A stretch of DNA of 12,240 bases, taken from the NCBI GenBank assembly GCA_900618425.1, contig UZAN01000236.1, positions 1-12,240 on the forward strand. The letters are read 5' to 3'. The DNA comes from Echinostoma caproni (Eukaryota > Platyhelminthes > Trematoda > Plagiorchiida > Echinostomatidae). Within the stretch, counting starts at the first letter, position 1, and each line of letters opens with the position of its first letter. The notes beneath the pieces are model-generated. The model was not told where the DNA came from. It did not search any database and was given only the letters and a program-made list of their open reading frames with translations. Made by a program: the position numbers and the translations under genes. Below, piece after piece: positions 1-8,310 of the stretch.

Positions 1-1281
1 CACAGCAAACCGGCTGCCCCACTTAAACGGTGCTATAGCCGTATAAACGTTGCTGCCCTACAAGCGGCCGCAGAACACGTAGATTGGGTGCCACCATCTC
101 CCGATCCAACGTTGGAAGAGCGGTGGTCTGTCATTAAGGTAGGGCTGCTTAGACTCACCGATCGGTTTGCACCTTTCGGACATAGGAGCAATAGGCAACG
201 ACCAGCTTGGTGGAAGCCACAGCTAGATCAGGCATTAGTAGTTCTGAGGAGATGCTGAGCCCGTTTTAGGGAGTACCGGACTGCCGATGCGTGGTTGATC
301 TACAAGAGGGCACGCAACAGAGTGCAATCCCTTCAAAGGGAGGCGAGGTATGAACATGAGAAAAAGTTAGCGCAAAACGTAAGGCGTAATCCGAAAAGGT
401 TTTATGCATATGTGCAGGCAAACAAAAACACTAAGGAAGGAGTAGGTACACTGGAGGTAACGGAAGGCGTAAAGGCCACCACCGACCAGGAAAAGGCAGG
501 TGCACTCCTTGCGTTTTTCAAGGGAATTTATCGGCCACCTACATCAGGACAGAATGTAGACTGCAGCCTGGTTAGAACAAAAGAGCATTTCACGGAGTTC
601 TACTTCTGTGAAATCGACGTGGTCCGAGAGCTCAACGCCTTCAATAAGTATAAAGCAGCATGACCGGATGGATCGCATCCCTCCGTGATTCAGCTTATGG
701 CAAATGCATTAGCGGGATCGGTCACTAAGCTATTTAGGGAGTCCATCGGTTCTTGCAGACTTCCACTGGACTGGAAAGTTGCAACCGTAGTGGCCATCCA
801 CAAGTCGGGCCCTAGATATGTTCGCAACTATAGGCCGGTAAGTTTGACCTCGGTCTTCTGCAAGTGTCTGGAGCGGATAGTTAGGAAACAGATATTTTTG
901 TATCTGATGGCTCATAGGCTTCTGATTCAAGTCCAGTATGGATTCGTCGAGAAAAGATTATGCCTAACCAACCTGCTGGCATTTTTAGACGAAGTAACAA
1001 AAGAAGGTAGACGCAGATCGCCAAGTAGAGGTTTGGTACCTAGATTTCAGCAAAGCTTTCAACTCTGTCAGTCATCAACTTCTGTATCTAAAAATGTAGA
1101 CTGTGGGGATTCTGTGTAAGGCAAGAAAATGGATTAGACAATTTTTCAGCTGTCGCACATTCAGTGTGAGTGTTGGAAATTATACACCCGAACCTGAGGG
1201 AAAATTAAGTGGTATCTCACAGGGATCTGTATTGGGTCCGCTATTATTTTTGATCTTTATTATTGATTTTGGGAACGATCT
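1..1281 (+). pseudogene. ORF2 remnant: linker and reverse transcriptase up to motif B
   Basis: Frame 1 runs from the window edge to about 1020, interrupted by tga at 256-258 and 661-663. Residues encoded by 1-250 form the EN-RT linker, including LLRLTDRFAP, which matches element D (HLTDTFAP). The stop at 661-663 falls in the RT sequence KAA-stop-PDG, where related elements read GPDG, so it looks like a Gly to stop change. Next come LPLDWKVATVVAIHKSG and NYRPVSLTSV (RT motifs 1-2) and QYGF. The frame then shifts: frame 2 gives YLDFSKAFNSV (motif A, catalytic Asp codon 1043-1045), a stop at 1097-1099, and SGISQGSVLGPLLFLIFIID (motif B). The YADD motif C is missing. In life this enzyme would copy element RNA at a nicked target; this copy is dead. 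Confidence 0.88.
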
Positions 1282-1290
1282 TCAAAATCC

Positions 1291-1548
1291 TTGCTTCATG
1301 TTCTGCTTTCGGGTCTAAAGTGCGAAAACGTATTCTCGTTTGTTCCTGCCAGGGGCACTAGTGGGCATCAACTTAGATTGGAAAGAAGTCATTGCAGATT
1401 GAATTTGCGAGCTAGGTTCTTCACAAACAGAGTTATATCACTGTGGAATAAATTACCTGAAGCAGTGGTTAACTGTATTAATGTCGAATCTTTCAATAAA
1501 AGGCTAGATGAATGCTGGGCATTGGTATTTCCCGAAGTTGAGTGTTGA
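1291..1548 (+). pseudogene. ORF2 C-terminal domain remnant of element A
   Basis: Frame 1 encodes the conserved C-terminal tail of CR1-like ORF2 proteins, recognisable from about 1345: HQLRLERSHCRLNLRARFF, then TNRVISLWNKLPEAVVN and SFNKRLDECW, ending in a stop at 1546-1548. Comparable text (HFFNNRVVNI, NRLPVELIE, FKTVLDERW) is encoded on the minus strand in element D. The preceding RT fragment stops after motif B, so the palm catalytic motif C, thumb and connecting region are absent. An internal deletion is the simplest explanation, with the junction somewhere in 1285-1345. The start used here is only the first ATG in frame and is not thought to be a genuine initiation codon. Confidence 0.8.
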
Positions 1549-1742
1549 AGGTTGATAGTTAGGCTTTACTTTCCGAAACACTTTAGAGGATCTTATACTG
1601 CACACTAACATTATGCCTTTCAGAAACTACTATTGACTCGAAGTGTTGGAAGCCAACAAAACCGCCGACAACACAAGGAATTGGACGCGCGATTGGCATG
1701 AGCCAAAATTCGTCCTGTGAGAACTAAACTAAACTGAACATC
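1549..1742 (+). other. 3' untranslated end of element A with ACTAA-type tail
   Basis: This is non-coding sequence between the ORF2 stop and the simple tail at 1721-1740 (gaactaaactaaactgaaca). The part from about 1675 reads aattggacgcg...gattggcat...cgtcctgtgagaac. It aligns with the reverse complement of 8311-8380, where cacaggac, ggcca and gcgtcca appear in the same order next to tagttcagttca. Two copies with the same end in different surroundings mark it as the element's 3' terminus, the part needed by this class of RT to start copying. Confidence 0.65.
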
Positions 1743-2638
1743 GTAACTATGCATTGCGGTGAAAAAGAAATACAAAGCGGACAAGGCCATATAATTCAGT
1801 ACTGAGGGTGATCTGATTTAGAGATCACATCAATGAAAACGATCGTCATATGAAGAACATTGAGGAAGACACAGAACTGTAGGTGATAATATCCGCTCGA
1901 GAGATAATGCGCGGAAATGGGTTCGAAGAATAGCAGGGTAGTGAACGTGAAAGCTTTAGAATTTCAGAGGAAAAGCTGCGGTCGATTCAAGGAAGTGCAA
2001 CGGAATACAGTAGGACGAAAAATGGACCATAAATAAACTGTTTCAAGGATCGATACAGATGAACTGAATTCTTGAAAAAGGAGTACAGGGCTTCGGAGCT
2101 TCACCGTTAAAGGATGACTGGTTTATATTATTTATATTATTTAGGCGTTGGTCGCTTTGAGGTGGGGGTGACTACAAGCTAGACACCCAACCTTAAAACA
2201 CCTTGTAGGTGCGTTCCTCAAGCTGGTCCGGAATGCAGACGCACGTAGTCTAAACGGTGGATACAACCGCGGCCAACAACAAATGCCGGAGCCAGATTAT
2301 CCATTGCGAGTGTAGACCCCAAGCTTTCGGTAGGCCCAAGCCAACCAAATCTGAAACAAAAAGGCGAAACTTGGCAGTCTGAGGAAATACCCAGCTGACA
2401 ACGGTAGAGGGGGAGAAATAGCATGTTTGCGAACGAATGTGCAGAAAGGTTTAATGCTCGAAAATGCATGAACATATATATGCAGAAGAAAAATGAACTG
2501 GGGTGTATCGGTGGGATTAACATGACACGACAAAAATCTGAAAGGTAAATCAGGTGCATACACGAACGGCGCACTGAGGATTTTGAGTTGCGATTGTGGA
2601 TTCACAATAAGTGTATAAATATGAAGCGGAATTGATTA
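1743..2638. other. Anonymous spacer without recognisable genes
   Basis: About 900 bases. I see no domain or family in any frame. Minus-strand open frames across 2218-2605 translate to hydrophobic, cysteine-containing text without a motif I recognise, and overlap each other in two frames, so I do not call them. Small structures are a 7-bp inverted repeat at 1808-1814/1822-1828 (gtgatct...agatcac) and a TTTATATTA tandem at 2122-2144. It may be older, unrecognisable repeat sequence. Confidence 0.5.
2122..2144. repeat. Short TTTATATTA tandem repeat
   Basis: A 9-base unit, TTTATATTA, occurs twice in succession and is followed by a partial third copy (TTTA). It is a small AT-rich simple repeat in the anonymous spacer. 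No function is implied. Confidence 0.75.
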
Positions 2639-2732
2639 TGTTCCACAGAAGCAGCTTTTAAGGTGAATCCGTGTACTGATAAGGATTGGGTTTGGAAAGT
2701 GGACACAGCTGCCCAGTTAGCATGTGCCACGG
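2639..2732 (+). repeat. Repeat unit 1 of a 192-bp-spaced pair
   Basis: This 94-bp segment begins tgttccac and ends atgtgccacgg. It aligns without gaps to 2831-2924, with 75 of 94 positions identical by my hand count. The similarity extends a few bases leftward (gaatt..tta before tgttccac in both copies). The two copies start 192 bp apart, with dissimilar DNA between and after them. I looked for further copies 192 bp up and down and saw none. It could be a decayed tandem duplication or two copies of a short interspersed repeat. Confidence 0.85.
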
Positions 2733-2830
2733 AGTTCAGCCAAGTGAATCGAATGAAAACAATAGGAGACTAATATGAATACGGAAGTAGAGGTCACAAT
2801 ACTCCTAGGAGCAGGTACGAGAATTATTTA

Positions 2831-2924
2831 TGTTCCACGGATCCAGCTTTGAATCTGAATCCGTGTTCTAATAAAAATTAGATTTAGACCATGGACACAG
2901 TTGCCCGGTTAGCGTGTGCCACGG
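2831..2924 (+). repeat. Repeat unit 2 of a 192-bp-spaced pair
   Basis: Second copy of the unit at 2639-2732. The best conserved blocks are tgttccac, cagcttt, tgaatccgtgt, tggacacag, tgccc.gttagc and tgtgccacgg. Many differences are transitions (g/a, c/t), as expected for old neutral copies. It lies about 200 bp upstream of the first recognisable part of element B, so it could belong to that element's 5' region, although nothing direct shows this. Confidence 0.85.
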
Positions 2925-3054
2925 TTTGCATAACACAGTAGTTAGTAATTAAGTTTCCGAAATGTTAGGGCTAAAGAGGCCCGGGAGTACGAATGAACGT
3001 TCATACCGTGGCTGTAGAGCGACATATAGTTAGTCAAAACAAAAATCGACCAGA

Positions 3055-3077
3055 AGCCGGCCACCAAGTGGCCGGCT
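3055..3077. repeat. Perfect 10-bp inverted repeat with 3-base loop
   Basis: The sequence agccggccac, then caa, then gtggccggct can fold into a GC-rich hairpin or cruciform with ten uninterrupted pairs. No T-run follows, and this is not a bacterial context, so I do not call it a terminator. It sits just upstream of the endonuclease remnant of element B. Confidence 0.85.
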
Positions 3078-3195
3078 GAAGTCGCTTGGAGACCAGAGAG
3101 GCAACAGAAAAAGCACCCATCATTATCTTTAAGACAGGGGTGATCGCTTGTGTATACGAAACTAGCTACTGACCGAACGAAGCTCTGTGTAATTC

Positions 3196-3826
3196 GTTGA
3201 AATAACGGAGACCTGGTTGCACGGAGGCATACTGGGCTCCGAAGTTGCGTTTCCTGGAATGCATATTTACAGAAAGGACAAGTCAGCAGTTAAAGGCGGG
3301 AAGTCATACTTTTCGTGGCTCACTGCCTTCAATCCGAACTGGTGACTGACTCAACCTTGAATGAAACCCTGAATATCTGTGGGTCTCCATCAAAACCGAG
3401 GGCCTACAAGCAAACTTAGTGAAATTAACGTACCGACCTCCAAGCGCCAGTGCAACCGAGGATAACCGGATATTAACTTGCCTGGGAAGGGCCATCGAAC
3501 TGGGCCACAACAAAATACTAATCACGGTGGACTTCAACCACCCTTCGATTAACTTTGCTAGTCACAGCTCAGGGCCCTGCGGAATCCATGCAGGTCCGCT
3601 TCTTGGAGTCGTGTTTCGAATTGGGTCGGGAGGAGCACGTAAAAGAACCTACCTGGTGGAGTCACGAGGGCGTGCCATCCAGACTGGACTAAGTGTTGTT
3701 CAACGACCCTTACCTGGTGGATAGCGTTCTAGTGCATGACCCTTTGAGAAATAGCAATCACGGTACCATGGGTTTCGAGTTCTTCATTAGAACCACTAGG
3801 TACATAAGCGAACAACTCCTAGGCTG
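3196..3826 (+). pseudogene. AP-like endonuclease domain remnant of element B
   Basis: Frame 1 (3196-3300) gives ITETWLHGG, holding the catalytic Glu of the exonuclease-endonuclease-phosphatase fold, then YRKDKSAVKGG. Frame 3 (about 3309-3370) gives SELVTDSTLNET, and frame 2 (3365-3570) gives EYLWVSIKTEGLQANLV, TYRPPSASATEDN and ILITVDFNHPSINF. The last is the GDFN motif with Gly changed to Val but Asp and Asn kept. Frame 3 near 3700-3824 gives NDPYLVDSVLVHDPLRNSNHG, where related enzymes have SDH, so the catalytic Asp is Asn here. This domain normally nicks target DNA to prime reverse transcription. Three frames, internal stops and the altered active site show a dead copy. Confidence 0.85.
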
Positions 3827-3840
3827 AAACCTCCATAAAG

Positions 3841-4430
3841 AACACTACTTGACGCTCAACGGACACTTGACAGACGCAAACTGGTCGGGGGACCGCCAAG
3901 TAGCGACACCTCACAATTTCTGGCTGGAGCTGGTAGTTAACATCCAAATGGCGGCAGACTCCGCAGACTCCTATAAGAAGCCTTAGGGTTCACAGTAAAG
4001 CTCCCACATGGATTAGGAATAGAACCCGCAAATTAGTACATCGAAAACGTTCCTAACGGAACAGATACCAAATCACGAAATCACAAGATGATTACAAAAT
4101 CTACAAAGAACTGCGAAGCTGCTGCACTGCTCTACAGCGGTCTGACAAAAGACTATTCCAGATTCAACTCTGTGAAAAAGTCAAGGTGAATTCCAAAATG
4201 ATTTACAGGTATATCTCCAAGTTTAGATCGGTAACTGCAGGCATAGCAACGATAAAAGACGGCAACGGTTAAACTTCCTGACACCGAAGAAGCCGAAGCA
4301 CTGGTCGGACATTTCGAGGCGATGTTTGAAAGTACACCGCATGCTAACAAAGAGGAGGCCCAGAGTGATAGCAACCACAAAAGAAAACTTTCATTCATCA
4401 ACTTTGAAAGAGCCACCATCGAAAATAAAC
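3841..4430 (+). pseudogene. EN-RT linker remnant of element B
   Basis: Short readable blocks in different frames match the region between endonuclease and RT in fluke CR1-like ORF2 proteins. They include LTLNGHLTDANWSG (about 3850-3890), KAPTWIRNRTRKLVHRKRS (about 3998-4056), YKIYKELRSCCTALQRSDKR followed by LFQIQLCEKVKVNSKMIYRY (about 4097-4215), IATIKDGNG, and DTEEAEALVGHFEAMFESTP (about 4280-4340). The block order is right, but frames change repeatedly and stops interrupt. No separate enzymatic activity is known for this segment. The minus-strand open frame at 4153-4419 is a shadow of it. Confidence 0.75.
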
Positions 4431-4932
4431 TGCAAAAGTTACCGCCTCAACACCACCTTGGGTCCAAACAATATACCAACTATTCTGCTGAATAGCTCTG
4501 CCCAGACACTAAGCGCTCCAATGTCCAGACTGTTCCACACCTCCATGGACGACGGCAGACTATAGACCGACTGGAAAATGAGCATCATAACACCTGTCTA
4601 CAAGTCAGGGTCTCGCACTCTCCCAGGTAACTACCGTCCAGTGTCACTCCTTTTCCATACTTTCAAGAGAAGTGGAAAGTATAACCGATGATGAAATTAG
4701 AGGGTTCCTGAAATCAGCCACTTTCCTAATCCCTCAACAACACGGCTTTAGGAAGCGTCGTTCCTGTTTAACAAAACCTACCATCTACCACCAAAGATTG
4801 GACTAAATCAGCTGATAGGGGTTACAGCTTAGATGCAGTCTTCGTAGACCTATCGGAAGCTTTTGACAAAGTGCCACGTAGTGAACCAATAAAAAGCTAG
4901 TCAGTTGTTGAATTTCAGGAAACCTACTCAGA
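4430..4932 (+). pseudogene. RT domain, first half, of element B
   Basis: Visible RT pieces include AQTLSAPMSRLFHTSMDDGR, a stop at 4563-4565, DWKMSIITPVYKSGSR and GNYRPVSLLF (motifs 1-2), FLIPQQHGFRKRRSCLT, and FVDLSEAFDKVPRS (motif A, catalytic Asp codon at 4847-4849). The region ends with SGNLLR in frame 1 at 4932. The next codons belong to another element, and the missing continuation, W.LRDYLSG, is found from 6409. Several frameshifts and stops break the reading frame, some before the insertion point, so decay was not caused by the insertion alone. Confidence 0.85.
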
Positions 4933-6266
4933 AACTGTGCTGAACAGCTTGCTTCACCTGTTTCCGAGTCGCTTCATTTGTGTGTAATCTGGAGACATCC
5001 CTGATTGTTGGAGAGCTGCTCGGATAACACCAAATCCCGAAAACGTATCTTTCAAATATCGACTGATTGCCTGCATATCAGCATTATTGAAAGTTTTTAA
5101 AACAGTTCTTCTTAACCGGCTAACCATTTTATCCGTCACCCATGGCACTATTAAGTTTGTTTACAAACATTCACTTTCCACTCTTGATGCTGTTGCTCAC
5201 GTAGTTCACTCCGTTTCATTCGCATTGGATAAAAGGGCTGGCATCGTACGTTTAACTTTTCTTGATTATGCTAATGCTTCCAATCTCTTAGCCGCGGCAT
5301 TCTCATTCAACAACTTTCAGATTGTGGTCTGGCACCTAATTTGCTGAATGTACCAATTAATTACTTCACTCATCGGACGTAATACACTTTTTGTAACGGC
5401 AAATCTTCCTTCCTGCTAGAAGTTAACTCTGGAGTTTTTCAGGGTGCAATGTTGTATCCGGTTAATTTTTCACTGTGTATTAGGGACCTTCCCATCTCTC
5501 CCAACTTTATCGCCTGCAAGTATGCTGATGACGTGGTAAAAGGTTGCTCCTCGACTATGCCTGTTTGTTTCAGTCAACTTCAAGTATGTCCAAATAAATG
5601 TTTTAGTTGGTTGACTCCCCGATAGTTAATGCTAAATGTAGAAAAACATCTGGATGTTTCTTTTAGCCTGAAAACAGGCATGCATTATCATACCTTTTTG
5701 AGTAATCAGCCTGAACATTTTGTTAATAGTAATACCATCCCTAAAGCTATCTCTGTGGAATATCTTGGAGTTACTGTGTCACACAATCTTTCTTGGTCCA
5801 AACAAGTTGAAAACATTTATAATAGGGTTCGTACGCTATCCTTCTACACTTTTGGCTCAAAAAGGTCGACGTTTCCCTAAATCTAATTTTTAAGTTTTTG
5901 ACTGCATGCATTCTTCCACACTGGTTATGTTGTATATATTTTCTGTTCTGAAGGAGCATCTATTTATTCTCTTTTTCGCATTTTTCAAACTTCTGTCTTG
6001 TTGCAGCGGTATTTCGAAGGTCGTATTGGTTGCCTTTATTGTGAGCAAGCACTTTGATTCATGCAATCGATTTATTAGCCAACAAAGAACACTGCTTGCA
6101 CTTCACTCTCCATAAATCGTTGCCTCATCCGAGAGCCCGTTCTCAATTTTGGATTCTTTTTGCTCGCACCACCACATACAAAAGCATCATGATCCCTTAG
6201 TTTGCTGGTATCTTGGTCAACCGAGCAAATATTATGACTGACTTGAACAACCATCTGTCACATTAG
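4933..6266 (+). pseudogene. ORF2 remnant of element C: RT and C-terminal region
   Basis: Frame 1 starts with NCAEQLASPVSESLHLCV. Frame 2 (4988-5347) gives GDIPDCWRAARIT, RLIACISALLKVFKTVLLNR (motif 1-2 region), STLDAVAHVVHSVSFALDK and LTFLDYANASN (motif A, Asp kept). Frame 1 then runs from about 5345 with one stop in HRT-stop-YTF and gives EVNSGVFQGAML (motif B) and KYADDVV (catalytic motif C, 5518-5538, both Asp intact). After a stop at 5623-5625 it gives ISVEYLGVTVSHNLSWSKQV. Later blocks are FLTACILPHWL (frame 3), CSGISKVVLVAFIVSKHFDS (frame 2) and SQFWILFARTTTYKSIMIP, ending at 6264-6266. Frameshifts and stops inactivate it, but less densely than in B. Confidence 0.87.
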
Positions 6267-6410
6267 GATTTTATCCAATCCGTTTGTTTTTCATTTAGTG
6301 AATGTATATTTCTTCTTTCTCCAGTACTTAACCTTTTCTTCACTGTAACTTGTCGAAACTGCTGAAAATTCATCCTATCGGGTGCATAAAGCTGTACTTG
6401 ACTTGACTTG
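6267..6410 (+). other. 3' untranslated end of element C with (ACTTG)3 tail
   Basis: About 130 bases of T-rich non-coding sequence follow the ORF2 stop and end in three perfect ACTTG units (6396-6410). The element B reading frame resumes immediately afterwards. Such short simple-repeat tails replace poly(A) in CR1-like elements, so this marks C's 3' terminus. Confidence 0.75.
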
Positions 6411-7215
6411 GCAGTTGAGGGACTATTTAAGCGGTACAAACTTTAAAGTGAGAGTCAACAGGGAGCTCTCAACTTCGCACCCAGTACTTAGCGGTGTTCC
6501 TCAGGGATGAATACTGGATCCTCTGCCATTCATAATATATATCAACGACCCGCCGTGATCTTTGACGTCAAAGATGCTTTCATACAATGATGACGTCAAG
6601 ATTTGGAGAAGCATCCAGAATGAATAAGACAGAGACCACCTGCAAGAAGAGCTCGATGCCATTGGTAAATTGAGCACTCAGAACGGTCTACACTGAATCA
6701 CACCAAGTGCCACGTGATTCATCTGAGAGGTGAAGCGGTAAAAGGATACTTCCTCCAATCCATGCTTTCAACAGTGATAGAGCACGTTATCGATTTTGGG
6801 TTAATCCTAACCCGGAGAAGTAAATTCTCAAACACTTGCATCCGAATGGATAAAACGGGAAGCTCCATCCGGCACCTCATCACCAGATCCTTCGGCAAAA
6901 TGGAGCCCGAACGTTTCAGACTAAAGTAAAACATATATCGACGGCCTCACCTCAAATATGATATATAGGCTTGTCCACCAATACTAATGACAGATAAAAA
7001 ATCCCGTAAGCAGTTCAACGTAGGGCAACAAAAACATTTGTAAGTCTTTCCAAACTAACCGACGAGAAGAGACTGCAACGGTTAGACATGTTCAGTTTTT
7101 CTCACAGACGTCTACGGAGGGACCTGATACCGGTGCACAAAATTGCAATAGTACCAGATCACCCCAAAAAGGAGCTACTAGCTCTGTTACGGCAGCTGAG
7201 GCACCGTAGTTAAAA
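6409..7215 (+). pseudogene. RT second half and C-terminal region of element B
   Basis: Frame 1 resumes with LRDYLSGTNFKVRVNRELST, then HPVLSGVPQG-stop-ILDPLPF and IIYIND (motif B), and LSYNDDVKIWRS, where the catalytic YADD is YNDD (tac aat gat gac, 6583-6594). Both metal-binding Asp residues remain. DRDHLQEELDAIGKLSTQNG follows. Further on, degenerate text includes RSFGKMEPERFRL (about 6888-6926), then VQRRATKTFVSLSKLTDEKR and RLDMFSFSHRRLRRDLIPVH (about 7015-7140), typical of CR1 C-terminal regions. The final block resembling FF..RV...WN.LP is not visible and may be deleted. Stops and frame changes are frequent. Open frames at 6714-6934 on both strands are fragments or shadows of this region. 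Confidence 0.84.
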
Positions 7216-7417
7216 CGAAAGGTTTTCTATTCTTCTTTCTTATTATTGTTTGTCTCCTTTCATTTTAACTCTTTGCTGTTTATAACTTCCTGTTTATCTA
7301 AACGTTCAAACATAACATTTTGACGTTCGACCCGGGACATATCAGCTAGGTTTAGCTTGATGTAAACTTCGTTCCATTGTCTTCTGGGTTCTGCATACAT
7401 TCATACATACATTCAAG
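7216..7417 (+). other. Possible 3' untranslated region of element B
   Basis: T-rich sequence follows the last recognisable ORF2 text and leads to a CATACATTCATACATACATTC repeat at 7394-7415. By analogy with elements A and C, this simple repeat could be element B's 3' tail. No second copy in the window confirms this, so the boundary is an inference. Confidence 0.4.
7394..7415. repeat. CATA/CATT microsatellite
   Basis: Alternating CATA and CATT tetramers (catacattcatacatacatt). It may be the 3' tail of element B, or an independent microsatellite. Confidence 0.7.
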
Positions 7418-8264
7418 TATGTTTTTCCTGTTTGGTGCAAATTATTATAATATCTTTTAGATACCGTATAAGCGTCAGTGGTCTATCATCCGTATTCGTG
7501 TTTTCATTGCACGTTCTCGTCGGTTTCGGTTCCTTGGGATCGTCCTTTGTTATTGGGTTGAATACGTTCGTTCCAGTTCGCGACTGGTCGTCGATATCGC
7601 CTGCAAATTTTTTCATTCCAGTTGATGAGTGATCGACATTGTGAAGTTCAAGCCCGTTCGGCCTAGATTACAGTGTTGGTGTAATTCAGTACGCGTATAG
7701 GACTCACGAGCTCAAGCAGAAGCAACAAGCCCTGTCGTCTAACCAGCAGTTGCGAGGTCATTCAATGGCTGGTTAGCATCAACAGTGCCAGCCAAACAGG
7801 AGACGGTTAAACTTCTCTATGCAAACCATATCTGCATAAAATGCGCTCCTGGAGGACGCTGTTTCCGCAGCGACAAAATAAACTTTCAAGCTTATACTTG
7901 ATCAGCTTTTGCAAGTCAGGACCTTCTTAGAAACAGGGGAATTTAACACCCAGCCAGCGACTTTAGACGGACCACTGGCTGATCATAGCAGCATACCTGA
8001 CACAGCAAATATTTTAGTCTATATTTTAAATACACATGCACTAACCCGTTTTAATCAACTTCAATCAGGCACTGACTGGGTATCACTGTTCCTTTTATTT
8101 CCAGAAATCCTCAATCCACCTTTACTGGTTCCTCCAGGTAACTGGCTGAGACTGAGAAGAAAACAAAAATAAACTCTACAGAGCTTATTCTGGACATCTG
8201 ATCTCTCCAAGAACGATCCAGAAACAGGCAAATCTATAAGCGAAGGAACTTGCTCCGCCTGTGA
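7418..8264. other. Anonymous spacer without recognisable genes
   Basis: About 850 bases with no domain I can recognise. Open frames at 7413-7632 (both strands) and 7909-8172 show no family motif, signal peptide or clear coding character. A 9-bp inverted repeat lies at 7739-7747 and 7768-7776 (ctaaccagc...gctggttag, 20-base spacer). A Pol III B-box-like string (gttcaagcc, near 7650) has no matching A box, so I do not call a SINE. Confidence 0.5.
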
Positions 8265-8292
8265 ATTGGACATTGGACTTTGGGCATTGGAC
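8265..8292. repeat. Four tandem copies of a 7-base unit (ATTGGAC)
   Basis: The sequence reads attggac, attggac, tttgggc, attggac without interruption. It lies about 20 bases outside the 3' end of the minus-strand element D. It could be a target-site simple repeat or an extension of the element's tail. Confidence 0.75.
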
Positions 8293-8310
8293 GTCCTCTG
8301 GCCGAAGTCT

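Larger units (their letters stand above)
1..1742 (+). mobile_element. Element A: CR1-like non-LTR retrotransposon remnant, 3' part
   Basis: This stretch carries, in order, the endonuclease-RT linker, RT motifs up to motif B, the C-terminal domain and a 3' untranslated end of a CR1-like LINE. It is open to the left, so the 5' part lies outside the window or was lost by 5' truncation. The coding part has two in-frame stops (256-258 and 661-663), a frame change near 1020, a stop at 1097-1099 and a large internal deletion near 1285-1345. The end is placed at the ACTAA-rich tail at 1721-1740. The same 3' end occurs inverted at 8311-8390 in element D, which supports the boundary and the family assignment. 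The copy cannot encode a working protein. Confidence 0.85.
4933..6410 (+). mobile_element. Element C: 5'-truncated non-LTR retrotransposon nested in element B
   Basis: A different non-LTR family starts abruptly inside its RT (NCAEQLASPVSE) and runs to a 3' end at (ACTTG)3, 6396-6410. Its flanks are the two halves of element B's RT, which read straight through once C is taken out. A 5' truncation with an intact 3' end and a short simple-repeat tail is the usual product of target-primed reverse transcription. I could not find a convincing target-site duplication; at most a 3-base CAG occurs on both sides. Its length is about 1.48 kb. Its protein is clearly distinct from that of A, B and D (CLYTRDL-type motif B-C region, PHWL block). 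Confidence 0.88.
3140..7417 (+). mobile_element. Element B: CR1-like non-LTR retrotransposon, split by element C
   Basis: Pieces appear in the expected order of a CR1-like ORF2: endonuclease (3196-3830), linker (3841-4430), RT first half (4430-4932), then after the inserted element C the RT second half and C-terminal region (6409-7215), and a possible 3' end at the CATACATT-type repeat (7394-7415). The join is exact at protein level: SGNLLR is encoded up to 4932 and W.LRDYLSG resumes from 6409. Many stops and frameshifts are present, so the copy is old. The left boundary is uncertain; recognisable sequence starts near 3150-3200 and ORF1 is not seen. The right boundary is also uncertain. Confidence 0.82.

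Noticed and set aside
2218..2605. Two overlapping minus-strand open frames of about 100 codons
   Set aside because: They overlap in different frames, show no family motif and have no supporting context. I treat them as chance frames.
4153..4419. Minus-strand frame with a hydrophobic, membrane-like segment
   Set aside because: It lies antisense to the clear linker text of element B and has no independent support.
7413..7632. Open frames on both strands in the anonymous spacer
   Set aside because: Similar length on both strands and no recognisable motif suggest chance.
7640..7670. Pol III B-box-like string suggesting a tRNA or tRNA-derived SINE
   Set aside because: No A box at a suitable distance, no cloverleaf, and no tail could be found.
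7739..7776. 9-bp inverted repeat as possible terminal repeats of a small DNA transposon
   Set aside because: The enclosed segment is only 20 bases and there is no target duplication; likely chance.
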